Below, piece by piece: positions 49,786 to 58,709 of a stretch of DNA of 64,000 bases (positions are counted from its first letter, which is position 1; every line of letters starts with the position of its first letter). The DNA comes from Bauldia sp. (GTDB lineage Bacteria; Pseudomonadota; Alphaproteobacteria; Rhizobiales; Kaistiaceae), in contig JAHCJY010000001.1 in NCBI GenBank assembly GCA_026126065.1, positions 310,001-374,000 of the forward strand, in the 5' to 3' direction. Both the position numbers and the translations under genes were made by a program. The notes under the pieces were generated by a model, which did no database searches, was not told the DNA's origin, and saw only the letters and a program-made list of their open reading frames with translations.

Positions 49786-52296
49786 ATGTTCGCTGCGCTT
49801 TCCCCCGCGTCGCTCGCGAGGCGCAGCGCACGGCACCCCTGGCTGACCATCGGCGCCTGGGTGGTGGCACTCGGGATCGCCGGCGCTGCCGCGGCGCTCT
49901 GGCTCGGCGATGCGCTGACCACGGCCAACGGCTTCACCACGACGCCAGAGGCGGCGCAGGCGCAGGACCTCATCAACGAGCGGTTCTTCCCGCCCGGCCC
50001 GCGCGACACGACCGAGATCGTCTACATCCACTCCGACACGCTGACCGTCGACGACCCGGCCTTTGCCGCATATGCCGGGCGTGTCTTCGACGCCGTTTCG
50101 GCGCTGGGACCGGAGGTGATCAGGAATGGCGTCTCCTGGTTCCGGATGCCGTTGCCGAACCTCGTCACGCTCGACCGCCGCTCGACCGGGCTCGTGTTCA
50201 CGCTGGTCGACGATTTCCCGAGCCGCGCCAGTCGCATGACCTATCTCGACGCCCTCCGGGAGGTGGTCGATCCCGCCTTCGAGCTCCACGCCCTGATGAC
50301 TCCCGGCACCCGGTCGACGGAAATGGTCATCGTCCAGTCGGCCGTCCATCCGGTCGACAGCCCCGAGTTCCGCAGCTTCACCGAGGACGCGTTCCTCCGC
50401 CTCGTCCAGCTCGGACCATCCGCCGTCGCCGGGGCCACCACCTACTATGCGACCGGCGAAGCCTCGCTCGTATCGGCCGACGGCACGGCCACGCTCATTC
50501 CCGTCATCCTGGGCAGCCGCGCGGAACTGCCGGCCGTCCTCGACCTCGTGCACGAGATGGACGGCGCGGCGGACTTCGAGGTCGCCATCACGGGCGCCGC
50601 CACGGTCGACCACGACTTCAACGAGATATCCGAGCGTGACCTGCGCCAGGGCGAGTTCCAGTTCGGCCTGCCGGCGGCGATTGTCGTCCTGGTGCTGGTC
50701 CTCGGCGCGGTGGTCGCGGCGCTCGTGCCGCTGGTGGTCGCGGCGGTGTCGATTGCCGTGGCGCTGGGGCTGGCTGCGGCCGTGGGGACGGTGACCGACC
50801 TCTCGCTGTTCCTCGTCAACATGGTCTTCATGATGGGGCTCGCGGTCGGCATCGACTATTGCCTGTTCGTCATCGCCCGCTACCGCGAGGAGCGCGCGAA
50901 CGGGCTGTCGGTCGAGGAGGCGATCGCCCGGACCGGCGGCACCGCGAGCCGGGCGGTGCTCTTCTCCGGAGTGACGGTCGTCCTCGCTCTTGTCGGTCTC
51001 CTCTTCGTCCCGACCACGATCTTCTTCTCGCTCGGCCTCGGCGCCATCCTGGTGGTGCTGGTCGCCATTGCGGGCTCGCTCACGCTGCTGCCGGCCATCC
51101 TCCGTCTCCTCGGCGACCGGATCGAAGGGCTGCGCGTCCCCTTTGTCTCCCGCGCCAACCGGCAGACGGCGCATGGCGGTGTGTGGGAGGCGATCGCGCG
51201 GATGGTGATGCGCGCGCCGGTCGTCTCGCTGGTCCTTGCGGCAGGCGCGCTGCTGGCCCTCGCTTCGCCGGCGCTCGATCTGCGGACGGGAGGATCGGGC
51301 GTCTCCGCATTCCCCGACTCGTTCGAATCGAAGCGCGGCTTCGAGATCCTGCAGGAGAAATTCTCGACCGGAATCGTTGCGCCGACGAATGTCGTCATCG
51401 ATGGCGATGCGGACGCCCCCGCCATCCGCGCCGCGGCGGACGACCTCAGGGCGCGCATCACGGCCGCCGCCGCCTTCGGGCCGATCGTCGAGCAAGTATC
51501 AGCCGACCGCCGCACGATCTGGCTCCGCATGCCCGTGACGAACGGGGATTCGGTGAGCGACGAGGCGGTCGATGCGGTGAAGCGCGTACGGAACGACTAC
51601 ATTCCGGCGGCCTTTGCCGGCGTTCCGGCGAGGGTGCTCGTCGGGGGCGAAACCGCCGCGAACATCGACTGGTTCGCAGTCGCGGATGCTGCGGCGCCGA
51701 TCGTCTATCCGTTCGTCCTCCTCCTCAGTTTTTTGCTCCTCCTGGTCGTGTTCCGGTCGATCGTCGTGCCGATCAACGCGATCCTGATGAACCTCCTGTC
51801 GGTTGGGGCCGCCTACGGGCTCCTCGTCCTCGTCTTCCAGAAGGGGTTTGCAGCCGATTTCTTCGGCTTCTCGCAGGTCGACACCATTGAAGCCTGGATC
51901 CCGATCTTCCTGTTTTCGGTCCTGTTCGGCCTGTCGATGGACTATCACGTGTTCCTGCTCAGCCGGATCCGCGAGCATTTCGGCGAGACCCGCGACAACG
52001 AGGCCTCGATCGTGTTCGGCGTCCGCTCGACGGCGCGGCTGATCACTGGCGCCGCACTCATCATGGTTGCGGTATTCGGCGGCTTTGCGAGCGGCGACCT
52101 GGTGATGTTCCAGCAGGTCGGCTTCGGCCTCGGCGTGGCCGTGCTCCTCGACGCCACGATCGTCCGTTCCGTGCTGGTGCCGGCGACGATGCGGCTCATC
52201 GGCCGCTGGAACTGGTACCTGCCGCCGTTCCTGCGCTGGCTGCCGCATCTGGCGGTCGAAGGCCACGACCAGCCGGCGCCGCGTGCTGCGGAATAG
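49786..52296 (+). CDS. MMPL/RND family exporter
   Basis: An 836-residue inner-membrane transporter with two symmetric MMPL repeats, each a transmembrane bundle with a large periplasmic loop. Landmarks: MGLAVGIDYCLFVIARYREE in the first half and FGLSMDYHVFLLSRIREH in the second. Such proteins export lipids or hydrophobic molecules by proton flow. No partner adaptor is adjacent. The substrate is unknown. Confidence 0.9.
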   Translation: MFAALSPASLARRSARHPWLTIGAWVVALGIAGAAAALWLGDALTTANGFTTTPEAAQAQDLINERFFPPGPRDTTEIVYIHSDTLTVDDPAFAAYAGRVFDAVSALGPEVIRNGVSWFRMPLPNLVTLDRRSTGLVFTLVDDFPSRASRMTYLDALREVVDPAFELHALMTPGTRSTEMVIVQSAVHPVDSPEFRSFTEDAFLRLVQLGPSAVAGATTYYATGEASLVSADGTATLIPVILGSRAELPAVLDLVHEMDGAADFEVAITGAATVDHDFNEISERDLRQGEFQFGLPAAIVVLVLVLGAVVAALVPLVVAAVSIAVALGLAAAVGTVTDLSLFLVNMVFMMGLAVGIDYCLFVIARYREERANGLSVEEAIARTGGTASRAVLFSGVTVVLALVGLLFVPTTIFFSLGLGAILVVLVAIAGSLTLLPAILRLLGDRIEGLRVPFVSRANRQTAHGGVWEAIARMVMRAPVVSLVLAAGALLALASPALDLRTGGSGVSAFPDSFESKRGFEILQEKFSTGIVAPTNVVIDGDADAPAIRAAADDLRARITAAAAFGPIVEQVSADRRTIWLRMPVTNGDSVSDEAVDAVKRVRNDYIPAAFAGVPARVLVGGETAANIDWFAVADAAAPIVYPFVLLLSFLLLLVVFRSIVVPINAILMNLLSVGAAYGLLVLVFQKGFAADFFGFSQVDTIEAWIPIFLFSVLFGLSMDYHVFLLSRIREHFGETRDNEASIVFGVRSTARLITGAALIMVAVFGGFASGDLVMFQQVGFGLGVAVLLDATIVRSVLVPATMRLIGRWNWYLPPFLRWLPHLAVEGHDQPAPRAAE

Positions 52297-52444
52297 CGGC
52301 GTGCCATTTTTGTTCATATGTGTGTCCACGGAGGCATTGCCCCGTGCTTTGCGGGACCCTAGCCTGCAATCAAGGCTTGCGATGGCGGCAGCACCGTCGT
52401 CGGAGGCAACCTGCCGCGCGCGGCAGGAGGGGTTCGGGGGCGTG

Positions 52445-53557
52445 ATGAAGAGACTTCTGGCAGCCGCTGGCCTGGCAGCCACCCTGGTTGCAGCATGCGC
52501 GGGCGTCGCGCATGCCCAGTACGTCTGGGATGGCCCGCGCCTGACGGAGCAGGCGATCTTCGGCGTCGGAACGGCGAACTACGTCTTCAACACGGACGGC
52601 TATTACAACGACGCGCAGGGAGACACGTTCTCCCACCCCGTTCGCGGCTTCACCTTCGGAATTGGTGGCGGCTACGACTGGCAGATCGGCCCGGTCGTCT
52701 ACGGCATCGACATGGCCGTGATCTCCGGCAATGGCGGGGTCGGCAATTACGATGTCCAGAGCCCGTACGATCCGAACCAGGGCTTCGAGCTCAAGTTCCA
52801 CTGGGCGACCGCGGTGAGTGCCCGGGTGGGCTTCGCGCTCGACCGCACGCTGTTCTACGTCCAGGCGGGCACGGCCTTCACGCACCTCATCAACGAGGCC
52901 AATGACGAGCCCGACCGCGTCCGCCTCGGTCGCTGGCCCCTGGGCGTGAGCGCGGGCTTCGGCGTGGAGCGCGCCGTGACCGACCGGATGGCGCTCGGCG
53001 TCGGCTATCGTTTCCTCGTCTTCGCCCCGTTCTCCATCGTTTCGAATGGCGCCACGCCGACCGACCATACGGTCCAGTATCGGGCGCACCTGGTCCAGAC
53101 GAGCGTCACCTGGCGCTTCGACCAGCCGGAGGATGTCCGCGGCAAGGGCCTCGAGGGCTTCGGCTGGGCCGGCCCCTATGTCGGCGTGCTCTACGGTTCG
53201 CCGTCGTCGTTCCACGCGGTGGCCGGATACAATCTCGTCCTCGCCGACCGCTTCCTGTTCGGCCCGGAGGTGCGCGGCGCTCTCTTCACCTGCTGCAACC
53301 TCCGCTATGGCGCCGACGTGATGGCGCGGGCGGGCCTCATCATCGACGAGCACCTCCTCGTTTACGCCGAGGCAGGTCTGCGCTGGCGCGACACCACACG
53401 GTTCGTCACCGCCGGTGGCGGCATGGAGATCGCCATGTCGCCCCGCTTCAGCGGCGTCATGGAGCTCTCCGCGCTCCACAAGACGGGCGGCGGCTGGGGC
53501 GAGGTGTCGTTCATGGGTGGCCTTCGCCTCCATCTCGGCGGCAACGCCCTGCGATAG
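52445..53557 (+). CDS. tandem two-barrel outer-membrane protein
   Basis: A 370-residue exported protein. The signal peptide ends near GVAHAQYVW (about residue 25). The first half (residues 25-235) is an Opa/Omp25-like barrel with GFTFGIGGGYDWQIGPVVYGI and the ending VQTSVTWRF. The second half (about 245-370) is a second, shorter barrel-like domain beginning GFGWAGPYVGVLYGS, and ends LRLHLGGNALR. The second half resembles the single-barrel protein at 34249-34794. Double barrels in one chain are unusual for this family. The start is the ATG with its hydrophobic signal. Confidence 0.75.
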   Translation: MKRLLAAAGLAATLVAACAGVAHAQYVWDGPRLTEQAIFGVGTANYVFNTDGYYNDAQGDTFSHPVRGFTFGIGGGYDWQIGPVVYGIDMAVISGNGGVGNYDVQSPYDPNQGFELKFHWATAVSARVGFALDRTLFYVQAGTAFTHLINEANDEPDRVRLGRWPLGVSAGFGVERAVTDRMALGVGYRFLVFAPFSIVSNGATPTDHTVQYRAHLVQTSVTWRFDQPEDVRGKGLEGFGWAGPYVGVLYGSPSSFHAVAGYNLVLADRFLFGPEVRGALFTCCNLRYGADVMARAGLIIDEHLLVYAEAGLRWRDTTRFVTAGGGMEIAMSPRFSGVMELSALHKTGGGWGEVSFMGGLRLHLGGNALR

Positions 53558-53677
53558 GGCTGGAAGCCCCGGCGCACCGCGCTTCCTTGGGCTTCCTCCA
53601 ATGTATGCCGTTTTGGTTGCACCGTGTTCCGGGCGCGCGTTACATCGGCAGATAGTTGCGCTGCGGAGACCGTGCCG

Positions 53678-54073
53678 ATGGCAGAGACGAGCGGGAATTT
53701 TCGCCCGACATCGCCGCACCTCCAGATCTACCGATGGTCCGGCACAATGGCGATGTCCGTCGCCCACCGGATCACCGGCGCTGCCCTGTTCGTCGGGATG
53801 GGGCTGCTCGCCTGGTGGCTGGTCGCCGCGGCGATCGGACCGGATGCCTTCGCCACGGCCCGGCGCTTCCTGTTCTCGCTGCCCGGGACCATCCTCGTCT
53901 TTGCCTTCAGCTGGGCGCTGGTGCACCACGCGGTCGGCGGCCTCCGCCACCTGATCTGGGAGTCGGGCGTGGGCATGACGCGGCGCAACCGGGAGCTGCT
54001 CGCCTGGGGCACGCTCGCCACGTCCGTGGCCGCGACCGCCGTGATCTGGGCGCTGGCCTATTTCGTGCGATGA
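53678..54073 (+). CDS. sdhC: succinate dehydrogenase cytochrome b556 subunit
   Basis: A 131-residue inner-membrane subunit of complex II with three helices. Family landmarks are RPTSPHLQIYRWSG, SVAHRITGAAL and LVHHAVGGLRHLIWE, where His binds heme b. It forms the ubiquinone site with SdhD. Overlaps sdhD by 4 bases. The longer frame upstream is ignored because the family begins here. Confidence 0.96.
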   Translation: MAETSGNFRPTSPHLQIYRWSGTMAMSVAHRITGAALFVGMGLLAWWLVAAAIGPDAFATARRFLFSLPGTILVFAFSWALVHHAVGGLRHLIWESGVGMTRRNRELLAWGTLATSVAATAVIWALAYFVR

Positions 54074-54474
54074 CGCCGGTCCGATCCCAGGAGCGGCGGA
54101 CTGGCGAGGGGGCGATTCCCGTCGCGGACCGTCGCCAGAAGGGCGGCGGCGCCGGGCGCTCGTTCCAGAAGCGCTTCACGTCCATGCTGCTGCTGCCGCT
54201 GACGGTGACGGCAATCTTCCTCGGCACGACGCTCGCCGGCGCCGACCAGGGCACTGTGGCCCGAATCGTCGGCCACCCCTTCATCGCGATCGCCCTGTTC
54301 GCCTTTGTCGCGCTGGTCGCGGTGCACATGACACTTGGCGTCATCGACATCGTCGCGGACTACGTGCACGGAACGGTGATGAACCGCCTCGCCATCGCCG
54401 GAGCCATGACCTATTCCGCCGTCGTCGTCGGCGCCTCCGGCTGGGCGCTCCTGAAACTCAGCCTCGGGGACTGA
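54070..54474 (+). CDS. sdhD: succinate dehydrogenase membrane anchor subunit
   Basis: A 134-residue membrane subunit with three helices, completing the heme b and quinone site. It has a long polar N-terminal extension (about 30 residues) before [19 protein letters not shown], and the heme-ligand region [20 protein letters not shown]. The ATGA overlap with sdhC indicates coupling. sdhA follows after 4 bases. Confidence 0.94.
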   Translation: MTPVRSQERRTGEGAIPVADRRQKGGGAGRSFQKRFTSMLLLPLTVTAIFLGTTLAGADQGTVARIVGHPFIAIALFAFVALVAVHMTLGVIDIVADYVHGTVMNRLAIAGAMTYSAVVVGASGWALLKLSLGD

Positions 54475-54478
54475 CCCA

Positions 54479-56302
54479 TTGCCACGCAACCGGGAGCCGG
54501 CCGGCGCCCCGGCCGCCATCGGCCGCGCCTATCCGCTGACGGACCATTTCGTGGACGTCGCGGTGGTCGGCGCAGGCGGCGCCGGCCTTCGTGCGGCGCT
54601 CGCGGCGGGCGAAGCCGGGCTGACGACGGCCTGCATCACGAAGGTCTTTCCGACCCGGAGCCACACCGTGGCGGCACAGGGCGGCATCTCGGCGGCGCTC
54701 GGCAACATGGGCGAGGACGACTGGCGCTGGCACATGTACGACACCGTGAAGGGGTCGGACTGGCTGGGCGACCAGGACGCCATCGAGTTCCTCTGCCGTG
54801 AGGCGCCTTCGGCGGTCTACGAGCTCGAGCACTACGGCGTGCCCTTCTCGCGCACCGATGACGGCCGGATCTACCAGCGGGCCTTCGGCGGGATGACGAC
54901 GCATTTCGGCGAAGGCGTCGCCCGCCGCACCGCGGCCGCGGCCGACCGCACCGGCCACGCGATCCTCCACACGCTCTACGGCCAGGCGCTCAAGCACAAG
55001 GTCGCCTTCCACACCGAGTATTTTGCCATCGACTTGATGATGGCGGACGGGGCCTGCGTCGGCGTGGTTGCGCTGTGCTTGGCCGACGGGTCGCTGCACC
55101 GCTTCCGGGCGCACCGCACGATCCTCGCCACCGGCGGCTATGGCCGTGCCTACGCGTTCTGCTCGTCGGCGCATATCTGCACCGGCGACGGCAACGCCAT
55201 GGCTGCGCGCGCCGGCGTGCCGCTGCAGGACATGGAGTTCGTGCAGTTCCATCCGACGGGGCTTTACGGCCACGGCATGCTCATTACCGAGGGCGCGCGC
55301 GGCGAGGGCGGCTATCTCGTCAATTCCGAGGGCGAGCGCTTCATGGAGCGCTATGCGCCCACGGCCAGGGACCTCGCCTCGCGCGATGTCGTGGCGCGCG
55401 CCATCACGATGGAGATCCGCGCCGGGCGCGGCGTCGGCCCGAAGCGCGACCACATCGACCTCCACATCGAGCACCTCGATCCGAAGGTGATCCACGAGCG
55501 TCTGCCCGGCATCGCCGACACCGCCCGTATCTTCGGCAAGGTCGACATCTCGAAGGCGCCGATCCCGGTGGTGCCGACCGTCCACTACAACATGGGCGGC
55601 GTGCCGACGAACCATGTCGGCGAGGTCATCACCATGACGGCGGACGGCGAAGTGGTGGTGCCGGGCCTGATGGCGATCGGCGAGGGCGCCTGCGTCTCGG
55701 TGCATGGCGCCAACCGGCTCGGCTCGAACTCGCTGGTCGACCTCATCGTGTTCGGCCGTGCCGCCGGCCGCCAGTGCGGCGAGACGGTGCGGCGGGGCGC
55801 TGCGCACCGCGAGCATGCCGCCGATGGCGAGGAGGCGGTTGCGCGGCTCGACCGGCTCCGCTTTGCCGCCGGCGGAACACCGACCGCGATGCTGCGGAAG
55901 CGGATGCAGGCGGTCATGCAGGACGATTGCGGCGTGTTTCGAACCGCGGAAACGCTGACCCTCGGCCAGCGGCGCATCCGCGAGGTCTGGGCCGCCGGCG
56001 ACGACATCCGCGTCACCGACCGCTCGTTGATCTGGAATTCGGACCTCGTCGAGACGCTCGAATACGACAACCTCATCGTCCAGGCGGTCGCGACGATGGA
56101 CGCCGCGGCCTGGCGTACCGAATCCCGCGGCGCGCATGCCCGCGAGGATTTTCCGGAACGGAACGACGTCGACTGGCTGCGCCACAGCCTCGCCTTCGTC
56201 GATGCCGGCGCGCGGACGGTGCGGCTCGACGACCGGCCGGTCCACACGGCGCCACTCACGTCTGAGGCGCCTGTGATAATTCCAAAGGCGCGGACATACT
56301 GA
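54479..56302 (+). CDS. sdhA: succinate dehydrogenase flavoprotein subunit
   Basis: A 607-residue subunit oxidising succinate to fumarate with covalent FAD. The FAD motif is [16 protein letters not shown], and the flavinylated His (about residue 62) lies in [12 protein letters not shown]. Active-site stretches include [20 protein letters not shown] and [15 protein letters not shown] start; homologues start with a similar N-terminus. The next gene is not sdhB: an unrelated secreted protein follows, and sdhB is 7 kb away. Confidence 0.97.
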   Translation: MPRNREPAGAPAAIGRAYPLTDHFVDVAVVGAGGAGLRAALAAGEAGLTTACITKVFPTRSHTVAAQGGISAALGNMGEDDWRWHMYDTVKGSDWLGDQDAIEFLCREAPSAVYELEHYGVPFSRTDDGRIYQRAFGGMTTHFGEGVARRTAAAADRTGHAILHTLYGQALKHKVAFHTEYFAIDLMMADGACVGVVALCLADGSLHRFRAHRTILATGGYGRAYAFCSSAHICTGDGNAMAARAGVPLQDMEFVQFHPTGLYGHGMLITEGARGEGGYLVNSEGERFMERYAPTARDLASRDVVARAITMEIRAGRGVGPKRDHIDLHIEHLDPKVIHERLPGIADTARIFGKVDISKAPIPVVPTVHYNMGGVPTNHVGEVITMTADGEVVVPGLMAIGEGACVSVHGANRLGSNSLVDLIVFGRAAGRQCGETVRRGAAHREHAADGEEAVARLDRLRFAAGGTPTAMLRKRMQAVMQDDCGVFRTAETLTLGQRRIREVWAAGDDIRVTDRSLIWNSDLVETLEYDNLIVQAVATMDAAAWRTESRGAHAREDFPERNDVDWLRHSLAFVDAGARTVRLDDRPVHTAPLTSEAPVIIPKARTY

Positions 56303-56350
56303 AGGTCCCGCCGACCGGCGGCCACCGCACCGACGACGGGAGGTATTCCG

Positions 56351-56827
56351 ATGTGGCGCCATTCTCTCCGGCTAGGAGCTGCCGCTTTCGCGATCGTGGC
56401 GACGAGCCAGGCAGCGCTCGCCCAGCAGTTCGGACCCGCCGAGCGACAGGCGGTCCTCGACCGGATCGCGGCGCTCAGCCAGGGCGATCTCGAACAGATC
56501 CTGACCGTGGTGATCCCGGATTTCGTTGGCATGCTGAACCGCGGAATGCCGGCTCGGCTCGATGAAGTGACGACGGCAACTGCCGTGACCTACGCGCCCA
56601 CCGTCGTCGAGTACAACTATCAGATCGATGAGGGAGTGACTTTCGGTCCCGGCATGATCGACGAACAGAAGGCCATCCTCGTGCGCACGCTGTGCAACCA
56701 GGAGGACACGTTCTACATCCTCGCCCTGGGTGTAACGATGATGTACCACTACCGCGGCGCGAAGGCCGACATCGGGACGTTCGACATTGTCATCGCCGAC
56801 TGTCCGGCCTCCACCCCGACGAAATGA
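56351..56827 (+). CDS. secreted protein of unknown function
   Basis: A 158-residue exported protein. The signal peptide ends at AALAQQFG (about residue 26). The rest is mostly helical, with two cysteines (VRTLCNQEDTF and IVIADCPAST) that could pair. No family recognised. GGGAGG ribosome site present. It is the first gene of the block between sdhA and sdhB, probably continuing the sdhCDA transcript, and is followed by a hairpin terminator. Confidence 0.72.
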   Translation: MWRHSLRLGAAAFAIVATSQAALAQQFGPAERQAVLDRIAALSQGDLEQILTVVIPDFVGMLNRGMPARLDEVTTATAVTYAPTVVEYNYQIDEGVTFGPGMIDEQKAILVRTLCNQEDTFYILALGVTMMYHYRGAKADIGTFDIVIADCPASTPTK

Positions 56828-56828
56828 C

Positions 56829-56853
56829 AAGGGGCGCCACATGGGCGCCCCTT
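56829..56853. terminator. bidirectional terminator hairpin
   Basis: A perfect 10-bp stem (AAGGGGCGCC / GGCGCCCCTT) with loop ACATG begins 1 base after the stop of the upstream gene and lies 25 bases beyond the carD stop on the other strand, between convergent genes. A flanking A/T at each end gives only a short T run. Confidence 0.75.
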
Positions 56854-56877
56854 CATGAATCGGCTGACGCGGTGCCG

Positions 56878-57492
56878 CTACGCGGCTTCGTCCTGATCCT
56901 CGGCCTCGGGTTCCCCCTCGACCGCCTCGGCGTCGTCGGCCTCCGCCTCGGCGGCTGCCGCCTTGGCGCCGCGGCGCGGGCTCTTGGCGAGGTTTTCCTG
57001 GATGCGCTGGATCGCCTCGGTCTCCGAGATGGCGGCGACCGCGGCGATCTCGCGCGACATGCGGTCGAGCGCTGCCTCGTAGAGCTGCCGCTCGGAGTAG
57101 GACTGCTCCGGCTGCGCATCGGAACGGAACAGGTCGCGCACGACCTCAGAGATGGCGAGGAGGTCGCCCGAGTTGATCTTGGCCTCGTATTCCTGCGCCC
57201 GGCGGCTCCACATCGTGCGCTTGATGCGGGCGCGGCCGCGGACGATCTCCAGCGCGCGATCCACCGTCGCGTCATCCGCGAGCTTCCGCATGCCGACGGT
57301 CTTCGCCTTCGGCACCGGCACGCGCAGGGTCATCTTGTCCTTCTCGAACGATACGACATAGAGCTCGAGCTTCATGCCGGCCACTTCCTGGTTCTCGAGC
57401 CGTACGATCTTGCCGACGCCGTGGGCCGGATAGACGATGTGCTCGCCAGTCCGGAACTCGGACCGCGGAGTGGTCTTCTTCGCTGCAGCCAT
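56878..57492 (-). CDS. carD: CarD family transcriptional regulator
   Basis: A 204-residue RNA polymerase-binding regulator that stabilises open promoter complexes. The N-terminal domain has HIVYPAHGVGKIVRLENQE and binds the polymerase beta subunit; the helical C-terminal domain (about residues 65-170) holds MWSRRAQEYEAKINSGDL and contacts DNA. An acidic Ala/Glu tail ends the protein. The start follows an AGGAG site. Confidence 0.94.
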   Translation of the reverse strand: MAAAKKTTPRSEFRTGEHIVYPAHGVGKIVRLENQEVAGMKLELYVVSFEKDKMTLRVPVPKAKTVGMRKLADDATVDRALEIVRGRARIKRTMWSRRAQEYEAKINSGDLLAISEVVRDLFRSDAQPEQSYSERQLYEAALDRMSREIAAVAAISETEAIQRIQENLAKSPRRGAKAAAAEAEADDAEAVEGEPEAEDQDEAA

Positions 57493-57660
57493 GCGCTTCG
57501 CTCCTGTGACGCCTTCCAACGCGATCTCAGGGGATCGCGCCGCCGGCGCTGCACTGCCTCAGTCGTGTGACGACACCAACGCGCCCGCCGAACGAGGGTC
57601 CAGGGCGGGAGAACAGGCGTGGCCAACGGTTTGAGGAAGGCGAGAACCGGCTGTCACAAT

Positions 57661-57689
57661 ACCGTAGCACAAAAAAGGGGAACTTTCAA
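57661..57689 (-). promoter_or_regulatory. candidate carD promoter
   Basis: On the minus strand, TTGAAA (57689-57684) is followed after 17 bases by TACGGT (57666-57661). This would give a carD leader of about 160 bases. The -35 matches five of six consensus positions, the -10 three. Confidence 0.4.
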
Positions 57690-57763
57690 AGGTTTGCTCC
57701 ACCTTCGCTTGCCACGGACTCGGAGGCGTGGCAGCCGCTCGGAGATTCGCGAAGCGGCGGCAG

Positions 57764-57842
57764 TCGGCAGTCGCTGTCGGCAGTAGGTGGTCGGCAATCG
57801 CCGTCCCCTCCCGACTGCCTACTGCCGACCGCCGATTGCCGA
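57764..57842. repeat. large imperfect inverted repeat built of TCGGCAGT-like units
   Basis: The left arm 57764-57794 and right arm 57811-57842 (31 and 32 bases) are near-complete reverse complements with one gap and a few mismatches, separated by a 16-base loop. Both arms are made of repeated TCGGCAGT/TCGGCAAT words. It begins 7 bases past the fdxA stop and could be an mRNA 3' hairpin or a REP-type repeat. No T-tract follows it. Confidence 0.75.
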
Positions 57843-57848
57843 ACCGGC

Positions 57849-58187
57849 CTAATCGCCCTCGCCGGGATTGGGCGAGAAGAACTTCGCGAACTTGTCGGGC
57901 TGGCCTTCGTAGGACTTGGCGTCGGCGGCCGGCTCGCGCTTGGCGGTGATGTTCGGCCACTGCGTGGCGTAGTCCGCATTGAGCTTGAGCCAGGAATCGA
58001 GGCCGCCCTCGGTGTCCGGCTTGATCGCGTCGGCCGGGCACTCGGGCTCGCAGACGCCGCAATCGATGCACTCGTCGGGGTGGATGACGAGCATGTTCTC
58101 GCCTTCATAGAAGCAGTCGACGGGGCAGACCTCGACGCAATCCATGTACTTGCAGCGAATGCAGTTCTCGGTGACGACGTAGGTCAA
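57849..58187 (-). CDS. fdxA: FdxA-type 7Fe ferredoxin
   Basis: A 112-residue soluble electron carrier with one [3Fe-4S] and one [4Fe-4S] cluster. It begins [20 protein letters not shown], with a second cysteine set in [14 protein letters not shown]. The C-terminal extension ([13 protein letters not shown]) matches proteobacterial FdxA. It lies between carD and the S4-domain gene, an order conserved in Hyphomicrobiales. Confidence 0.95.
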   Translation of the reverse strand: MTYVVTENCIRCKYMDCVEVCPVDCFYEGENMLVIHPDECIDCGVCEPECPADAIKPDTEGGLDSWLKLNADYATQWPNITAKREPAADAKSYEGQPDKFAKFFSPNPGEGD

Positions 58188-58298
58188 GATTCCCCTCTTC
58201 GCGCTCTGCCTGAAGCCCGTTGTGACGTGACCGCCCGGTCACGTTCCCCCGTGGTTCCGTAGCCGTTCCGCCGCCTCCGGGCAAGGTTTCGAGCGGCT

Positions 58299-58709
58299 CT
58301 AGCCAGCATCTTCGTCATTGCCGCGCTTGAGCGCGATGAGGTCCTTCCGCGCATGCTTGTCCGGGCGCCCGCCCGGGTCGGACATCGGGTCTTCCGACAC
58401 CTCAGGACTTGCCGTTCCGGGCGCCCGCGGCGCGAGGTCCTCGTAGAGGCGGCCGGCATCGGTGGCCGAGCCGCGGCGCTCCGAGAAACCGGTCACGCGG
58501 AGGACCCGGACGAAGGTCGGGAAGGCGACCGTCAGCACGTCGCCGAGCTTCACGGCGCGGCTCGCCGACTCGCTCCGCTCGCGGTTGACGCGCACCTGGC
58601 CGGAGGTTGCCAGCGCCTGCGCGGCGCTGCGGGTGCGGGCGAGGCGCGCGTGCCACAGCCAGCGATCGATGCGCTGGCGGTCGGGCCGTGGCTCGCGGGC
58701 GTGCGTCAA
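58299..58709 (-). CDS. S4-domain RNA-binding protein, Hsp15-like
   Basis: A 136-residue protein with an S4 RNA-binding domain: RIDRWLWHARLARTRSAAQ, SGQVRVNRERSESASRAV and KLGDVLTVAFP. Hsp15 (HslR) binds free 50S subunits carrying stalled peptidyl-tRNA. The C-terminal tail is polar. The TTG start directly follows the stop of the helicase gene, so the two are co-expressed. Confidence 0.88.
   Translation of the reverse strand: MTHAREPRPDRQRIDRWLWHARLARTRSAAQALATSGQVRVNRERSESASRAVKLGDVLTVAFPTFVRVLRVTGFSERRGSATDAGRLYEDLAPRAPGTASPEVSEDPMSDPGGRPDKHARKDLIALKRGNDEDAG

Larger units (their letters stand above)
57493..57848. other. 356-base intergenic region between carD and fdxA
   Basis: No gene is seen here. 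It holds a candidate carD promoter (57661-57689, minus strand), a poly-A stretch at 57671-57676 and a large inverted repeat (57764-57842) directly beyond the fdxA stop. Confidence 0.7.

Noticed and set aside
47902..51495. A 1197-codon open frame on the minus strand
   Set aside because: It runs antisense through the CapD-like, secreted and MMPL genes, spans gene boundaries and shows no domain.
53558..53677. sdhC promoter TTGCAC-17-TTACAT
   Set aside because: Each hexamer matches only three of six consensus positions, so chance is likely in this sequence.
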